From contig JBFXEO010000026.1 of NCBI GenBank assembly GCA_050180015.1, forward strand, positions 1 to 20,573: a DNA stretch of 20,573 nucleotides, written 5' to 3'. Shown piece after piece: positions 1 to 8,021 of the stretch (within the stretch, counting starts at the first letter, position 1; each line of letters begins with the position of its first letter). The notes under the pieces were generated by a model. The model saw only the letters and a list, made by a program, of their open reading frames with translations. It was not told where the DNA came from and ran no database searches. This stretch comes from JBFXEO01 sp050180015 (GTDB taxonomy: Bacteria; Bacteroidota; Bacteroidia; Bacteroidales; Tenuifilaceae). The position numbers and the translations under genes are program-made.

Positions 1-1033
1 ACTTTACAAAAGCCTCAGTCGAGTTATTTCCCATGAAATCATAGTTCACTTCACCGCCATACCCCGCATCGGCAACAACAGTTCGGGGGTGGGCGTTGTA
101 ACTTTCTTTCCATCCTTAAAAAAACGGGAGCATTGTCAGGGTGTCAGTCGGGTTTGGGAAGGAAGCAAAATGGGTAATGAATTGTTTTTCGGTGCCTACC
201 TGGAGGTTATAGGCAGGTTTCAGCTGTCCGTTCTGCATATGGTCGTCTTTCAGCCACATAAAGGTGGCCGGCTTGCCGGTTTTGGAATAGCTGTTCCTGT
301 TGCCTAAAACCTCCAGGTGCCTCTCGTATTCGTGCAACTTTGGAAGATGCTTTTCTTCCAGTGTTTTTACTGCCTCTTGCTTTTCTCGCGGAAGGTTTTC
401 GCGGTTAATCCGGTCAATACGTTTTTTCAACTCACCGGAGTCCACCGGGGTGGGCGGTTCATCGTCAGGAAGGTTGTCCGGCACCATCCCATCGTCTATC
501 ATTTTTAGTACCTCCCTGATTTTTGTTTCGGGCTTGGCCCTATTCTTTTCGACCGTTTTACGCCAAGCAAAGGTGTAACGGCCAGCTCTTGATTCCATTT
601 TGGTGCCATCGATATAGACCGTCTGCAAACCAATGCGACCCATTTCTACCAGCATAAGCACAACCTGGGTGAAAAGCTGGTTGACGGTACCTTTTAAAGG
701 CAGCGAGCGGAAATTGTTCACAGTCCCGAGATCAGGGGTCTGGCTCCCCAACAGCCACCTGTAGTGAATATTTTCCAGCAGTTGTTCCCCTATTTTCCGG
801 CACGAGTGAATGTTGTTCCTGTAAGCGTAAAACAACACTTTCAGCATCATCCCCGGGTCATAGGACGAAGTACCCCCGCCTTTGTGGGTCTTTTCTACTA
901 CAGAGATGCCAGGCTTGTCTACTATTTGGTTGACCAACCGAACGGGTGCATCTTCTGCTATGTTTCGATCAGGTCGTGCAGGGAAAGGTGAAATTTGACC
1001 CTGTAAATTTGATCTGAAAACCGGTTTTCTCAT
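1..1033 (-). pseudogene. IS1182-type transposase, interrupted by an in-frame stop and cut by the window edge
   Basis: This encodes a DDE transposase that would cut and paste its own insertion sequence. From the ATG at 1031-1033 the frame runs 305 codons. The N-terminal part (residues about 25-115, around YDPGMMLKVLFYAY and TPDLGTVNNFRS) looks like the DUF772 domain of IS1182-family transposases. The first catalytic Asp is D142 in YIDGTKMES. A linker rich in Glu, Lys and Pro follows, then the KPATFMWLKDDHMQNGQLK region. A TAA at 116-118 ends the frame, yet the same frame continues past it as GWKESYNAHPRTVVADAGYG, which carries the expected second catalytic Asp, and stays open to base 1. The lesion is therefore a point nonsense change, not a frameshift. 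The remaining C-terminal part lies outside the window. Family assignment is by eye. Confidence 0.85.
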
Positions 1034-1077
1034 TCTTGTCTCTCAACGATGATTATGCCATTAATTTACTAAATACC

Positions 1078-1093
1078 ATTGAGTTGACTCAAT
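1078..1093. repeat. Perfect 7-bp palindrome with 2-bp centre between the transposase gene and kbl
   Basis: ATTGAGT, TG, ACTCAAT is a perfect inverted repeat. It lies about 45 bases upstream of the transposase start and about 15 bases from the kbl terminator hairpin. It may be part of the insertion sequence's end, a target palindrome, or an operator for the transposase. The true element end cannot be fixed from one side. Confidence 0.4.
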
Positions 1094-1104
1094 AAAAAAC
1101 AAAT

Positions 1105-1128
1105 AAAAAAAGAGGCAAGCCTCTTTTT
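1105..1128 (-). terminator. Intrinsic terminator of kbl
   Basis: AAAAAGAGGC (1107-1116) pairs perfectly with GCCTCTTTTT (1119-1128). On the minus strand the stem is followed by a long T run (complement of the A run at 1105-1111). It lies 38 bases past the kbl stop. A-rich flanks on both sides also make it a possible bidirectional terminator. Confidence 0.75.
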
Positions 1129-1165
1129 AGACAGCCCCTTTAAACTATTTTTAAACCGGAATATT

Positions 1166-2362
1166 TTAAATAACGCCTGTTTTTTCCCCAACCTTGATGA
1201 ATTTTTCAATGGCAAATTGAATTTGCTCCCTGCTGTGTGCCGCGCTAATTTGAACCCGGATACGGGCCTTGCCCTTGGGTACAACTGGGTAATAGAAACC
1301 AGTTACATAGATTCCCTCCTCCAGCAACGCCGCTGCAAAATCCTGCGATAACTTGGCATCGTTTGGTAAGTGCCCAAACAGTACAGGCGTGATTGGATGA
1401 ACGCCTTCGACAATTCTAAATCCGGCTTCGGTCATTCCTTTACGGAACAATTCTGTGTTTGCCCAAAGTTTATCGCGTAGCTCGGTGGTTTCCGATAGCA
1501 TATTCAGTACGGCCAAGGTAGCACCGGTAATTGAAGGCATCAACGAATTGGAGAATAGGTAAGGACGAGAACGCTGGCGAAGCATATCAACAATCTCCTT
1601 ACGGCCAGAGATACATCCACCGGATGCTCCTCCCAATGCCTTACCGAATGTGGTTGAGATAACATCTACTCGACCCATTGCATTGCAGTATTCGTGGGTA
1701 CCACGACCTGTTTTGCCTACAAATCCCGTAGCATGCGAGTCGTCAACCATTACCATGGCATCGTACTTATCAGCCAAGTCACAAACTTTGTCAACCTGAG
1801 CAATGATACCGTCCATGGAGAATACGCCATCGGTAACAATCATCTTATAGCGGCATTTCGAGGCCTCCTGCAGTACGCGCTCCAAATCGGCCATATCGTT
1901 GTTTCTGTAACGGAAACGTTGTGCCTTACAAAGCCTAACCCCATCGATAATTGATGCGTGGTTGAGCTCATCGGAAATAATTGCATCCTCTTCGCCAAGA
2001 ATTGGCTCAAAAATACCGCCATTAGCATCGAATGCCGATGAGTAAAGAATGGTATCCTCTGTTCCAAGGAATTCGCTAATCTTATTCTCAAGCTGCTTAT
2101 GAAGCTGCTGCGTTCCGCAAATAAACCGTACCGACGACATACCAAATCCCCATTCATTCAAAGCCTTCCTGCCGGCCTCCATCACCTTGGGGTGGGATGA
2201 AAGCCCCAGGTAATTGTTTGCACAGAAGTTGAGAACCTTTTTGCCATTGGCCATAATCTCAACACCCTGAGGTGTACTAATGATACGTTCACTCTTATAG
2301 AGGCCTTCACTCTTTATAGATTCGATTTGTTTCTGCAAATCCTCTTTTATTTTACCGTACAT
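1166..2362 (-). CDS. kbl: 2-amino-3-ketobutyrate CoA ligase (glycine C-acetyltransferase)
   Basis: This is a PLP enzyme of the alpha-oxoamine synthase family. It splits 2-amino-3-oxobutyrate with CoA into glycine and acetyl-CoA, the second step of threonine breakdown; it acts in the cytoplasm. The product is 398 residues, the usual length. The PLP lysine is K241 in TTFGKALGGASGG. DELNHAS (H135) should stack on the cofactor ring and VDDSHATG (D207, H210) should contact it. The C-terminal PVVPKGKARIRVQ stretch is also typical of the family. The frame is open to an ATG at 2390-2392, but that codon lies inside the -7 promoter box, so the ATG at 2360-2362 (MYGKIKEDL) is the start. No threonine dehydrogenase gene is adjacent. 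The gene is transcribed alone, with its terminator at about 1105-1128. Confidence 0.95.
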   Translation of the reverse strand: MYGKIKEDLQKQIESIKSEGLYKSERIISTPQGVEIMANGKKVLNFCANNYLGLSSHPKVMEAGRKALNEWGFGMSSVRFICGTQQLHKQLENKISEFLGTEDTILYSSAFDANGGIFEPILGEEDAIISDELNHASIIDGVRLCKAQRFRYRNNDMADLERVLQEASKCRYKMIVTDGVFSMDGIIAQVDKVCDLADKYDAMVMVDDSHATGFVGKTGRGTHEYCNAMGRVDVISTTFGKALGGASGGCISGRKEIVDMLRQRSRPYLFSNSLMPSITGATLAVLNMLSETTELRDKLWANTELFRKGMTEAGFRIVEGVHPITPVLFGHLPNDAKLSQDFAAALLEEGIYVTGFYYPVVPKGKARIRVQISAAHSREQIQFAIEKFIKVGEKTGVI

Positions 2363-2389
2363 AATATAGAATTTTTTGTCAGCTGTAGG

Positions 2390-2418
2390 CAAAGGTAAAC
2401 GAAATATACTACTGCCAA
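2390..2418 (-). promoter_or_regulatory. Promoter of kbl (Bacteroidota type)
   Basis: On the minus strand TTG (2416-2418), then 18 bases, then TACCTTTG (2390-2397), which is a perfect match to the Bacteroidota -7 consensus TAnnTTTG. Transcription would begin near 2383, about 20 bases before the kbl ATG. The box covers the upstream in-frame ATG and so rules that start out. Confidence 0.7.
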
Positions 2419-2525
2419 TACTTTTTTTTTGTATTCTACAACATCTTACAAATCAATAACAATGAAGATTTACAACGTTTTGCGGTTAACTATTTAAGAA
2501 TCAATAAACAAATTTTTAAAGTTAT

Positions 2526-2570
2526 TTGCGAATAGACTTGTTTCTGAAATATTATTACTTATATTCGCAA
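2526..2570. repeat. 9-bp inverted repeat over the promoter of the 2621 gene
   Basis: TTGCGAATA (2526-2534) is matched perfectly by TATTCGCAA (2562-2570), with 27 bases between. The right arm overlaps the likely -7 box (2560-2567). Two half sites about 36 bases apart centre to centre could bind a dimeric regulator or form a stem in single strands. No known operator is recognised. Confidence 0.5.
2538..2567 (+). promoter_or_regulatory. Likely promoter of the 2621 gene
   Basis: TTG (2538-2540), 19 bases, then TATATTCG (2560-2567), one mismatch from TAnnTTTG. Transcription would start near 2574 and leave a leader of about 47 bases. The -7 box sits under one arm of the inverted repeat at 2526-2570. 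Confidence 0.5.
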
Positions 2571-2620
2571 GTTGTAAGCCATTAAGAAACAAGTTTTAAC
2601 CGTTAAAAGTAGAAAACATT

Positions 2621-3358
2621 ATGCCCTACCGCCGTTTACCTAACACCGATAGTGCAAGAATAAGGGCTCTTAAAGCGGCCTACGAAAAGGGAAAATCCAT
2701 TCCTCCATTCCAACTTGCCTACTCACAAAGCACTTTTGCAAGAGTTGAGCTTTTTATCAACTCGTTCGAAAAGGCCATGGCGCACTATAAGGTTGCTTAC
2801 ACGCACCAGGTTGAACGGGGCAAAGATTTTCAGCAAATAATGAAAAAGGCAAAGCTATACCTCTCGCATTTTATTCAGGTGCTTAATATGACCATAAGTC
2901 GCGGCGAACTTCCTGCATCAATCAAACAAATTTATGGGATGGATTTAGATGAAAACAGGATACCGTCGCTCAACACCGAGAAGGATTTGATAGATTGGGG
3001 CAAGCAAATAATTGATGGGGAAATGACGCGTATGCGCAAAGGGCAAACCCCCATCACCAATCCAACCATTGCCGTTGTTAAAGTTCGATACGAGCAATTT
3101 CTCGATGCTTACAATCATCAAAAAATTCTCCAGCAAAATACCCAGCGAACGCTAAAAGAGCTAAATACCCTAAGAGCAAAAGCAGATGAAATTATACTTA
3201 ATATCTGGAACGAGGTTGAAGCCTCTTATTCGGACCTCCCGGATGATGAGCGCCGGGAAAAAGCGATGGAATATGGGTTAAACTACGTTTATCGCAAAAA
3301 CGAAATTAAGGGGTTAAAACTTTTGGATCATGCCCTGCCCAAACCCTTAATGCTCTAA
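2621..3358 (+). CDS. Hypothetical helical cytoplasmic protein
   Basis: The product is 245 residues with no signal peptide and no membrane segment. I do not recognise a family. The sequence reads as almost wholly alpha-helical and highly charged. Residues about 165-200 (around NHQKILQQNTQRTLKELNTL) have a coiled-coil look. The start region MPYRRLPNTDSARIRALKAA is basic. The ATG at 2621 fits a leader of about 47 bases from the promoter at 2538-2567. Its last 12 bases overlap the end of the convergent protease gene, so the two transcripts are complementary at their 3' ends and no separate terminator fits between them. Function cannot be inferred. Confidence 0.8.
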   Translation: MPYRRLPNTDSARIRALKAAYEKGKSIPPFQLAYSQSTFARVELFINSFEKAMAHYKVAYTHQVERGKDFQQIMKKAKLYLSHFIQVLNMTISRGELPASIKQIYGMDLDENRIPSLNTEKDLIDWGKQIIDGEMTRMRKGQTPITNPTIAVVKVRYEQFLDAYNHQKILQQNTQRTLKELNTLRAKADEIILNIWNEVEASYSDLPDDERREKAMEYGLNYVYRKNEIKGLKLLDHALPKPLML

Positions 3359-4243
3359 TTCAATCTTCGACTTTGACCTAATTTGCACCAGCAGTAGCAA
3401 AACTCCTGCTATACTGATAATACCAATTGGCCATAAGTATGTCAACCCTCCAACATCCTCGATGGTTTGACTCACATTCCCCGTGTCAATCAGCATGTAT
3501 CCAACTGTTGCTATACAATTGTTGGTAAAATGGGCAACCATCGGTAACCAAATACTACCGCTCCACACATACATATACCCAAACATAACACCCAAAGCAA
3601 AACGGGGAACAAAGCCTTTAAACTGAAGATGAAAAGCGCTAAAGAGTAAAGCGGTTAGCATAATTCCTACAAAACTACTCCGGGTAAGGTTCGATAAATG
3701 CTTCTGTATAATTCCACGAAAAACCAACTCCTCGCCAATGGCCGGAAGCACGGCAACCATAATCAGGTTTAGAAAAAATGCGGCAAAACCATCCGTTCCC
3801 ATAAATGCTTTTGTAAGCATTTCGGCACTTGTCTCCATACGAATCATCCAATCCGAAAGGGGTATTTGTTCATTTAAAGATGCCAGCAAATTTATTCCAG
3901 GCAACGAAATAAGCATGGTTACAACCACCAGCAAAATATTTTTACTATCAACAGAATTAAATCCCAGGTATGATTTGGGTTGTTTTGAATATAAATAAGC
4001 CAAGAAAAAACCGGGAAAAATAAACATGCCTACCGTTTGTGAAACCTGTAAAATTTTTAGCGCACCAACGCTGGTTGCATTAATATTCATAGACGTAACC
4101 CAACTTAAAGCTTCAAAGCCATACACGATCAACACCGCCAAATACCCTAAAAGCGAAAACGCCAGTACCCCCAGCAGGGCAAATACAACCAGAAAAAATA
4201 GTTTTCCCCAGTCAGACACAGACTCAAATACACCCTTAATCAT
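3347..4243 (-). CDS. CPBP-family intramembrane metalloprotease
   Basis: This is a polytopic inner-membrane protein of 298 residues in the CPBP (CAAX protease and bacteriocin-processing, 'Abi') family. Hydrophobic segments lie near residues 13-42, 65-85, 100-122, 155-172, 190-207, 212-235 and 270-290. The family signature is intact: EELVFRG (E171, E172, R176), FSAFHLQFKG (H205) and AHFTNN (H238, N242). These residues are expected to hold the metal and catalyse cleavage in the membrane. The substrate is unknown; bacterial members serve in peptide maturation, immunity to bacteriocins or unknown roles. No bacteriocin or peptide gene is adjacent. The start at 4241-4243 lies about 20 bases after the predicted transcription start. 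Confidence 0.88.
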   Translation of the reverse strand: MIKGVFESVSDWGKLFFLVVFALLGVLAFSLLGYLAVLIVYGFEALSWVTSMNINATSVGALKILQVSQTVGMFIFPGFFLAYLYSKQPKSYLGFNSVDSKNILLVVVTMLISLPGINLLASLNEQIPLSDWMIRMETSAEMLTKAFMGTDGFAAFFLNLIMVAVLPAIGEELVFRGIIQKHLSNLTRSSFVGIMLTALLFSAFHLQFKGFVPRFALGVMFGYMYVWSGSIWLPMVAHFTNNCIATVGYMLIDTGNVSQTIEDVGGLTYLWPIGIISIAGVLLLLVQIRSKSKIELEH

Positions 4244-4267
4244 GTTAATATCTTTTTATTTACAGTA

Positions 4268-4275
4268 CAAACCTA
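4268..4275 (-). promoter_or_regulatory. -7 box upstream of the CPBP protease gene
   Basis: The minus strand reads TAGGTTTG, a perfect match to TAnnTTTG, 25 bases upstream of the start codon. No TTG is found at the usual distance of about 18 bases, so the -33 element is weak or absent. Confidence 0.5.
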
Positions 4276-4365
4276 ATTTTTTTATCTCAAAAAGTGAATA
4301 TACATTCCCGTAAACTTAATTGTATTTAACAACGTTAATTAGGAAATGTAACCATCCCCTAAGGG

Positions 4366-4394
4366 TTGAAGTTTCAGCTAATTTGATATTTTTG
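4366..4394 (+). promoter_or_regulatory. Promoter of dusB (Bacteroidota type)
   Basis: TTG (4366-4368), 18 bases, TATTTTTG (4387-4394), a perfect -7 match. Transcription would start about 10 bases before the dusB ATG, so the leader is very short and has no ribosome binding site, as is normal in this phylum. Confidence 0.7.
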
Positions 4395-4411
4395 CCAAAA
4401 ATTTCTACTAC

Positions 4412-5431
4412 ATGCGTATTGGCCCTGTTGATTTTGGCGGTAAACCGCTATTCCTTGCGCCCATGGAGGATGTAACCGATCCCTCGTTCCGTTTCCTATG
4501 CAAGCAATTCGGTGCCGATATGATGTACACCGAGTTTATAAACGCCGACGGATTGATACGCGATGCATCGAGCAGCGTGGCCAAACTAAATATTTACGAT
4601 TACGAACGTCCAATAGGAATTCAACTTTACGGTCATATTATCGAAAGTATGGTTGAAGCCACACGGGTTGCCACGGCGGCTCAGCCCGACATTATAGACA
4701 TCAACTTTGGTTGTCCGGTTAAAAGAATTGCAGGGCGCGGTGCCGGATCGGGCATGATGCGCGATGTCCCCAAAATGGTTGAAATGACCAAACGCATTGT
4801 TGAAGCCACAACAATTCCGGTAACTGTTAAAACAAGGCTAGGCTGGGACGAAGACTCGAAAAACATTGTTGAAATTGCCGAAAAGTTGCAGGATGTAGGC
4901 ATTCAGGCAATTACCATTCACGGACGAACCCGTGCACAACTTTACCGGGGAACTGCTGATTGGACCTTGATTGGCGAGGTTAAAAGAAATCCGAGGATGA
5001 AAATTCCGGTTATTGGCAATGGTGATATTGACGGACCTGAAATTGCCAGGTTGATGTTTGAAACGCACGGTGTTGATGCAATTATGATTGGTCGCGCAAC
5101 ATACGGACGGCCTTGGATTTTTAAGGAAATCGAGCATTACCTGCAAACAGGCGAAAAAATGCAACCACTCACAGCTAACCAAAAGGTTGGAATCGCCAAA
5201 ATACATTTTAATAAATCGATCGAAATAAAAGGCGCAAGGACAGGATTGCTTGAAATGCGTAGGCATTTTTCGTCGTACTTTAAAGGGTTACCGCATTTTA
5301 AGAACACCCGATTGAAGCTGGTAACCTCCAACGACCCCGATGAAATATTCCTTATTCTTGATGATATTGCCTCCCGATACGGCGATATTACAATAGATGA
5401 AAGTATTAGCCCATCGCCATGGAGTAAGTAA
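4412..5431 (+). CDS. dusB: tRNA-dihydrouridine synthase, DusB type
   Basis: This flavoenzyme uses FMN and NADPH to reduce specific uridines in the D-loop of tRNA to dihydrouridine. The product is 339 residues. An N-terminal TIM barrel begins with PLFLAPMEDVTDPSFR, which forms the FMN pocket. The catalytic cysteine is C101 in INFGCPVKRIAGRG. VTVKTRLGW, ITIHGRTRAQ (His/Arg near the flavin phosphate), VIGNGDI and IMIGRATYGRPW follow in the usual order. The C-terminal region (about 250-330) is the helical tRNA-binding part. The exact Dus subfamily is inferred from motif resemblance. It is a single gene with its own promoter and a hairpin directly at its stop. Confidence 0.93.
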   Translation: MRIGPVDFGGKPLFLAPMEDVTDPSFRFLCKQFGADMMYTEFINADGLIRDASSSVAKLNIYDYERPIGIQLYGHIIESMVEATRVATAAQPDIIDINFGCPVKRIAGRGAGSGMMRDVPKMVEMTKRIVEATTIPVTVKTRLGWDEDSKNIVEIAEKLQDVGIQAITIHGRTRAQLYRGTADWTLIGEVKRNPRMKIPVIGNGDIDGPEIARLMFETHGVDAIMIGRATYGRPWIFKEIEHYLQTGEKMQPLTANQKVGIAKIHFNKSIEIKGARTGLLEMRRHFSSYFKGLPHFKNTRLKLVTSNDPDEIFLILDDIASRYGDITIDESISPSPWSK

Positions 5432-5463
5432 AATGGTTGCTTCGATAAGCCAAGCAACCATTT
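5431..5463. terminator. Hairpin between dusB and the M28 peptidase gene
   Basis: AAATGGTTGCTT (5431-5442) pairs perfectly with AAGCAACCATTT (5452-5463) around a 9-base loop. It begins on the last base of the dusB stop codon. The T run is short in both directions, so it may serve as a shared but modest terminator for the two convergent genes. Confidence 0.6.
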
Positions 5464-5503
5464 AAAAAAGTGCTAATCCCATGAAAAAGCTCCCCGTATT
5501 GTT

Positions 5504-7159
5504 TTATTCCATCATCGCATCTCTTTGGGCCCTATACGGAGTACCCTCGCGCCAGTTGGGAAATTTATCGGTCATACTTAGGTTAAATCCCAACTCGAAA
5601 TAAACCTTTAGGTCCTCTACCATACCATCAAAATTCCACTTTTCAGGCTCGTAGTTATCCGAAGGTTTGTGGTAATTCTCCATTACCCATTTCATCGTGT
5701 GTTCCTGCGACCACTGTTTACCATGCTCCACATTATCATCGCCAAACGATAGGTTAATTGATGGCACCCCAACTTTGGCAAAACTAAAATGATCGGAACG
5801 GAAGTAGCCACCTTGTTCGGGATTTGAATCGCCAGTAACATAACGACCTTGACCGTTCAGCACCTCGGCAGCGTAATCGTCCAGCTCGGAGTAACCGTAA
5901 CCTGCAATGGACATATCCTTGGTTTTTCCAAAAATATTTAGCGCATCCATATTAATATTGGCCACGGTTTTGTTGAGCGGATAGATCGGATTCTCAGCAT
6001 AAAATTTACTTCCCAGCAATCCCTGTTCCTCACAGGTAACTGCAATAAACACAACGGAACGTTTCTGTGGTTTAGGAAGGGCCTCAAATGCCTCTGCAAT
6101 TTCAAGCAAAGCGGCAGTTCCGGTTGCATTATCGAGAGCCCCGTTTAAAATAGAATCGCCCTTGAACTTATTGTTAATGCCAAAATGATCCCAATGCGCT
6201 GTATAAATTACATATTCATCTTTTTTGTCGGAACCGGGTAAAAGAGCTACCACGTTATGCGAGTCAACATGCTCCACCTTATTCTTGAAGTTTACGGAAA
6301 CTTTTTGTCCCAAATCAATCGGTTTGAAATCTCGGTTAACTGCCGATTGGGTAACAGAATCGAAATCTAAGCCCGCCTGAGCAAATATTTTACGGGCACT
6401 CTCGTTGCTAACCCAACTTTGGAATTTTAACCCTGATTTTGTCAACTCGTCAGTTGCCAAGTAAAAGCGGGATCCCGACCAACTATTCTCCACAACACCC
6501 CAAGGATATGCCGCAGCAGCAGTTTCGTGAATTATAATTGCTCCAACAGCACCCTGCCGGGCAGCCTCTTCGTACTTATATGTCCATCTACCGTAGTAGG
6601 TCATGGCGTTACCCTCGAAAAATGTTGAATCTTTTGTAACATATCCTGGATCATTTATCAAAATGAGAACTGTTTTACCCCTTACATCAACATTTGCATA
6701 ATCGTTCCAATTGTATTCCGGCGCGCTAATTCCGTATCCCACAAAAACCAAATCGGAGTTGGAAATCTCGATATTTTCCATGGGCAGGGGTGTACTCCCA
6801 ATAAAGTCGTCGCCTTTGTTTAGGTTAAGCGAGCCCCATCTACCTGCAATTTTTAACGAGAATTTTTCCTCCGGGGTAATTCGAAGTAACGGTACAACTT
6901 GAAGATAGCTATCGCCATTGCCGGGCAATAGTCCGATAAGTTTAAACTGCTCCGCCAAGTAATTTATGGTTTTTTCCTCGCCAACGGTACCGGGAAATCT
7001 ACCCTGAAAATCGTCGGAAGCCAACGTGGCAATTCGTGGTTTAATATCGTTGGCCTTTATACTTTCGGCAGCAATTTTAATATCGTTCTGCGATGTACAT
7101 GCAAAAAACACCGTTGTAACTAGCCCTATGCCAATTTTGGTCAAGCTGATCTTTCCCAT
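5504..7159 (-). CDS. M28-family zinc aminopeptidase with PA domain, lipoprotein
   Basis: This is an exported metallopeptidase expected to remove N-terminal residues from peptides outside the inner membrane. Starting at the ATG at 7157-7159 it is 551 residues with a lipoprotein signal whose lipobox is VFFAC (C21). An ATG 48 bases upstream is in frame but would push the hydrophobic core too far in, so it is rejected. Residues about 130-260 form a protease-associated (PA) insert. The M28 catalytic domain spans about 295-530. Its likely zinc ligands and base are H322 (TAHWDHFG), D343 (LDNATG), E377/E378 (TCEEQG), D405 (INMDALN) and H497 (NYHKPSDN), all present. After C21 comes TSQND, without an acidic run, so the final side of the membrane is uncertain. 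The substrate is unknown. Confidence 0.92.
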   Translation of the reverse strand: MGKISLTKIGIGLVTTVFFACTSQNDIKIAAESIKANDIKPRIATLASDDFQGRFPGTVGEEKTINYLAEQFKLIGLLPGNGDSYLQVVPLLRITPEEKFSLKIAGRWGSLNLNKGDDFIGSTPLPMENIEISNSDLVFVGYGISAPEYNWNDYANVDVRGKTVLILINDPGYVTKDSTFFEGNAMTYYGRWTYKYEEAARQGAVGAIIIHETAAAAYPWGVVENSWSGSRFYLATDELTKSGLKFQSWVSNESARKIFAQAGLDFDSVTQSAVNRDFKPIDLGQKVSVNFKNKVEHVDSHNVVALLPGSDKKDEYVIYTAHWDHFGINNKFKGDSILNGALDNATGTAALLEIAEAFEALPKPQKRSVVFIAVTCEEQGLLGSKFYAENPIYPLNKTVANINMDALNIFGKTKDMSIAGYGYSELDDYAAEVLNGQGRYVTGDSNPEQGGYFRSDHFSFAKVGVPSINLSFGDDNVEHGKQWSQEHTMKWVMENYHKPSDNYEPEKWNFDGMVEDLKVYFELGFNLSMTDKFPNWREGTPYRAQRDAMME

Positions 7160-7384
7160 TATCGAAGTTTTTAATTGAATACTAATTTTTAGAATACTTT
7201 TACCCAAATTGGTTTAATCAGGCGATTCTCCCACGAATATTTACCTTAATTATATATCCATTTACCAATAAAACTAAGCCTTCCATAAAAATGGAATCTT
7301 TAAGTTACCAACAGAACAAATAGAATGAATAAATTGGGTTACTTATTTGAACTACGAATATTTTAAAACCAACAAATTTTAAAG

Positions 7385-7885
7385 ATGAGAAAGCCTAAAA
7401 TTATTTTATCCTTACTAATTGCGGCAATTTTTACAGTTGGATTTATCAGCTGCGACGACGATGATGATAACAGCTCGGAAAGCCAATCGCTTTACGTAAA
7501 ATTTTTGAACGAAGAGGCATCAACCTACACCATTACAACACTTCAAACCAGAAACAGAGGGAAGGTAGGTAGCCAGCTGGAGCCAACCTCTGACTGGAGC
7601 GCAAACTGGCTTAACAACGGAAAAACATTGGTACCGGGAGAAAGTTTTTACTTTACCATAAACATTCCTTCGGAAGAATGGGCTGAATACCGGCTGGGTG
7701 TTGATAATGGCAACGGTGTTGAAGTTATGCTTTACGATCAACCGAACTACGACGGCTATACCGATTTACCTATTACCCATTGGGGAAGCGATGAGAGATC
7801 CGTTTCCGTATTTGTAGTGTACGATCAGTATAGTCAAACAATAACCGTAAACGGATGGTCCGACTGGGCCGGGATTGATGATTGA
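7385..7885 (+). CDS. Small lipoprotein with acidic surface-export-like signal
   Basis: The product is 166 residues. It has a basic N-terminus (MRKPK), a hydrophobic core and the lipobox GFISC with C23. Five aspartates follow the cysteine directly. In Bacteroidota, acidic residues just after the lipidated cysteine act as a lipoprotein export signal that sends the protein to the cell surface, so surface display is a reasonable inference. The mature part looks like a small beta domain rich in Tyr, Trp, Asn and Gly (for example LYVKFLNEE, SFYFTINIPSEEW, TITVNGWSDW). No family is recognised. It is a single gene with a terminator shortly after it. Its neighbour upstream is the divergent M28 peptidase. 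Confidence 0.82.
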   Translation: MRKPKIILSLLIAAIFTVGFISCDDDDDNSSESQSLYVKFLNEEASTYTITTLQTRNRGKVGSQLEPTSDWSANWLNNGKTLVPGESFYFTINIPSEEWAEYRLGVDNGNGVEVMLYDQPNYDGYTDLPITHWGSDERSVSVFVVYDQYSQTITVNGWSDWAGIDD

Positions 7886-7935
7886 TAAAAAATTGATGTT
7901 TCGACTATCTCATTTCACACGAAACAACACTTAAT

Positions 7936-7962
7936 AAAAGGATGATGCTAAGTCATCCTTTT
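7936..7962 (+). terminator. Terminator of the 7385 lipoprotein gene
   Basis: AAAAGGATGA (7936-7945) pairs perfectly with TCATCCTTTT (7953-7962) around a 7-base loop. The T run is formed by the end of the stem. It separates this gene from the large repeat gene starting 60 bases later. Confidence 0.7.
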
Positions 7963-8021
7963 ACGTTTGAAAATGACAAAACAAGTGTAACTTTATACGT
8001 TAATTTTTGCACAAAAGCCCT

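Noticed and set aside
116..118. The TAA in the transposase as a reassigned or recoded codon
   Set aside because: Several intact neighbours, including dusB, queA and the lipoprotein gene at 7385, end in TAA or TGA normally, and no recoding structure is apparent.
1840..2157. 105-codon open frame antisense inside kbl
   Set aside because: It lies wholly within a well-supported enzyme gene and has no recognisable motif; it mirrors the codon pattern of kbl.
7160..7207. Longer start for the M28 peptidase
   Set aside because: It would place about 16 polar and basic residues before the lipoprotein signal, while the ATG at 7157-7159 gives a standard signal.
8007..8021. TTG start giving five extra residues on the repeat protein
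   Set aside because: An ATG at 8022 lies directly in front of the basic end of the signal peptide, so the longer form needs a rarer start for no gain.
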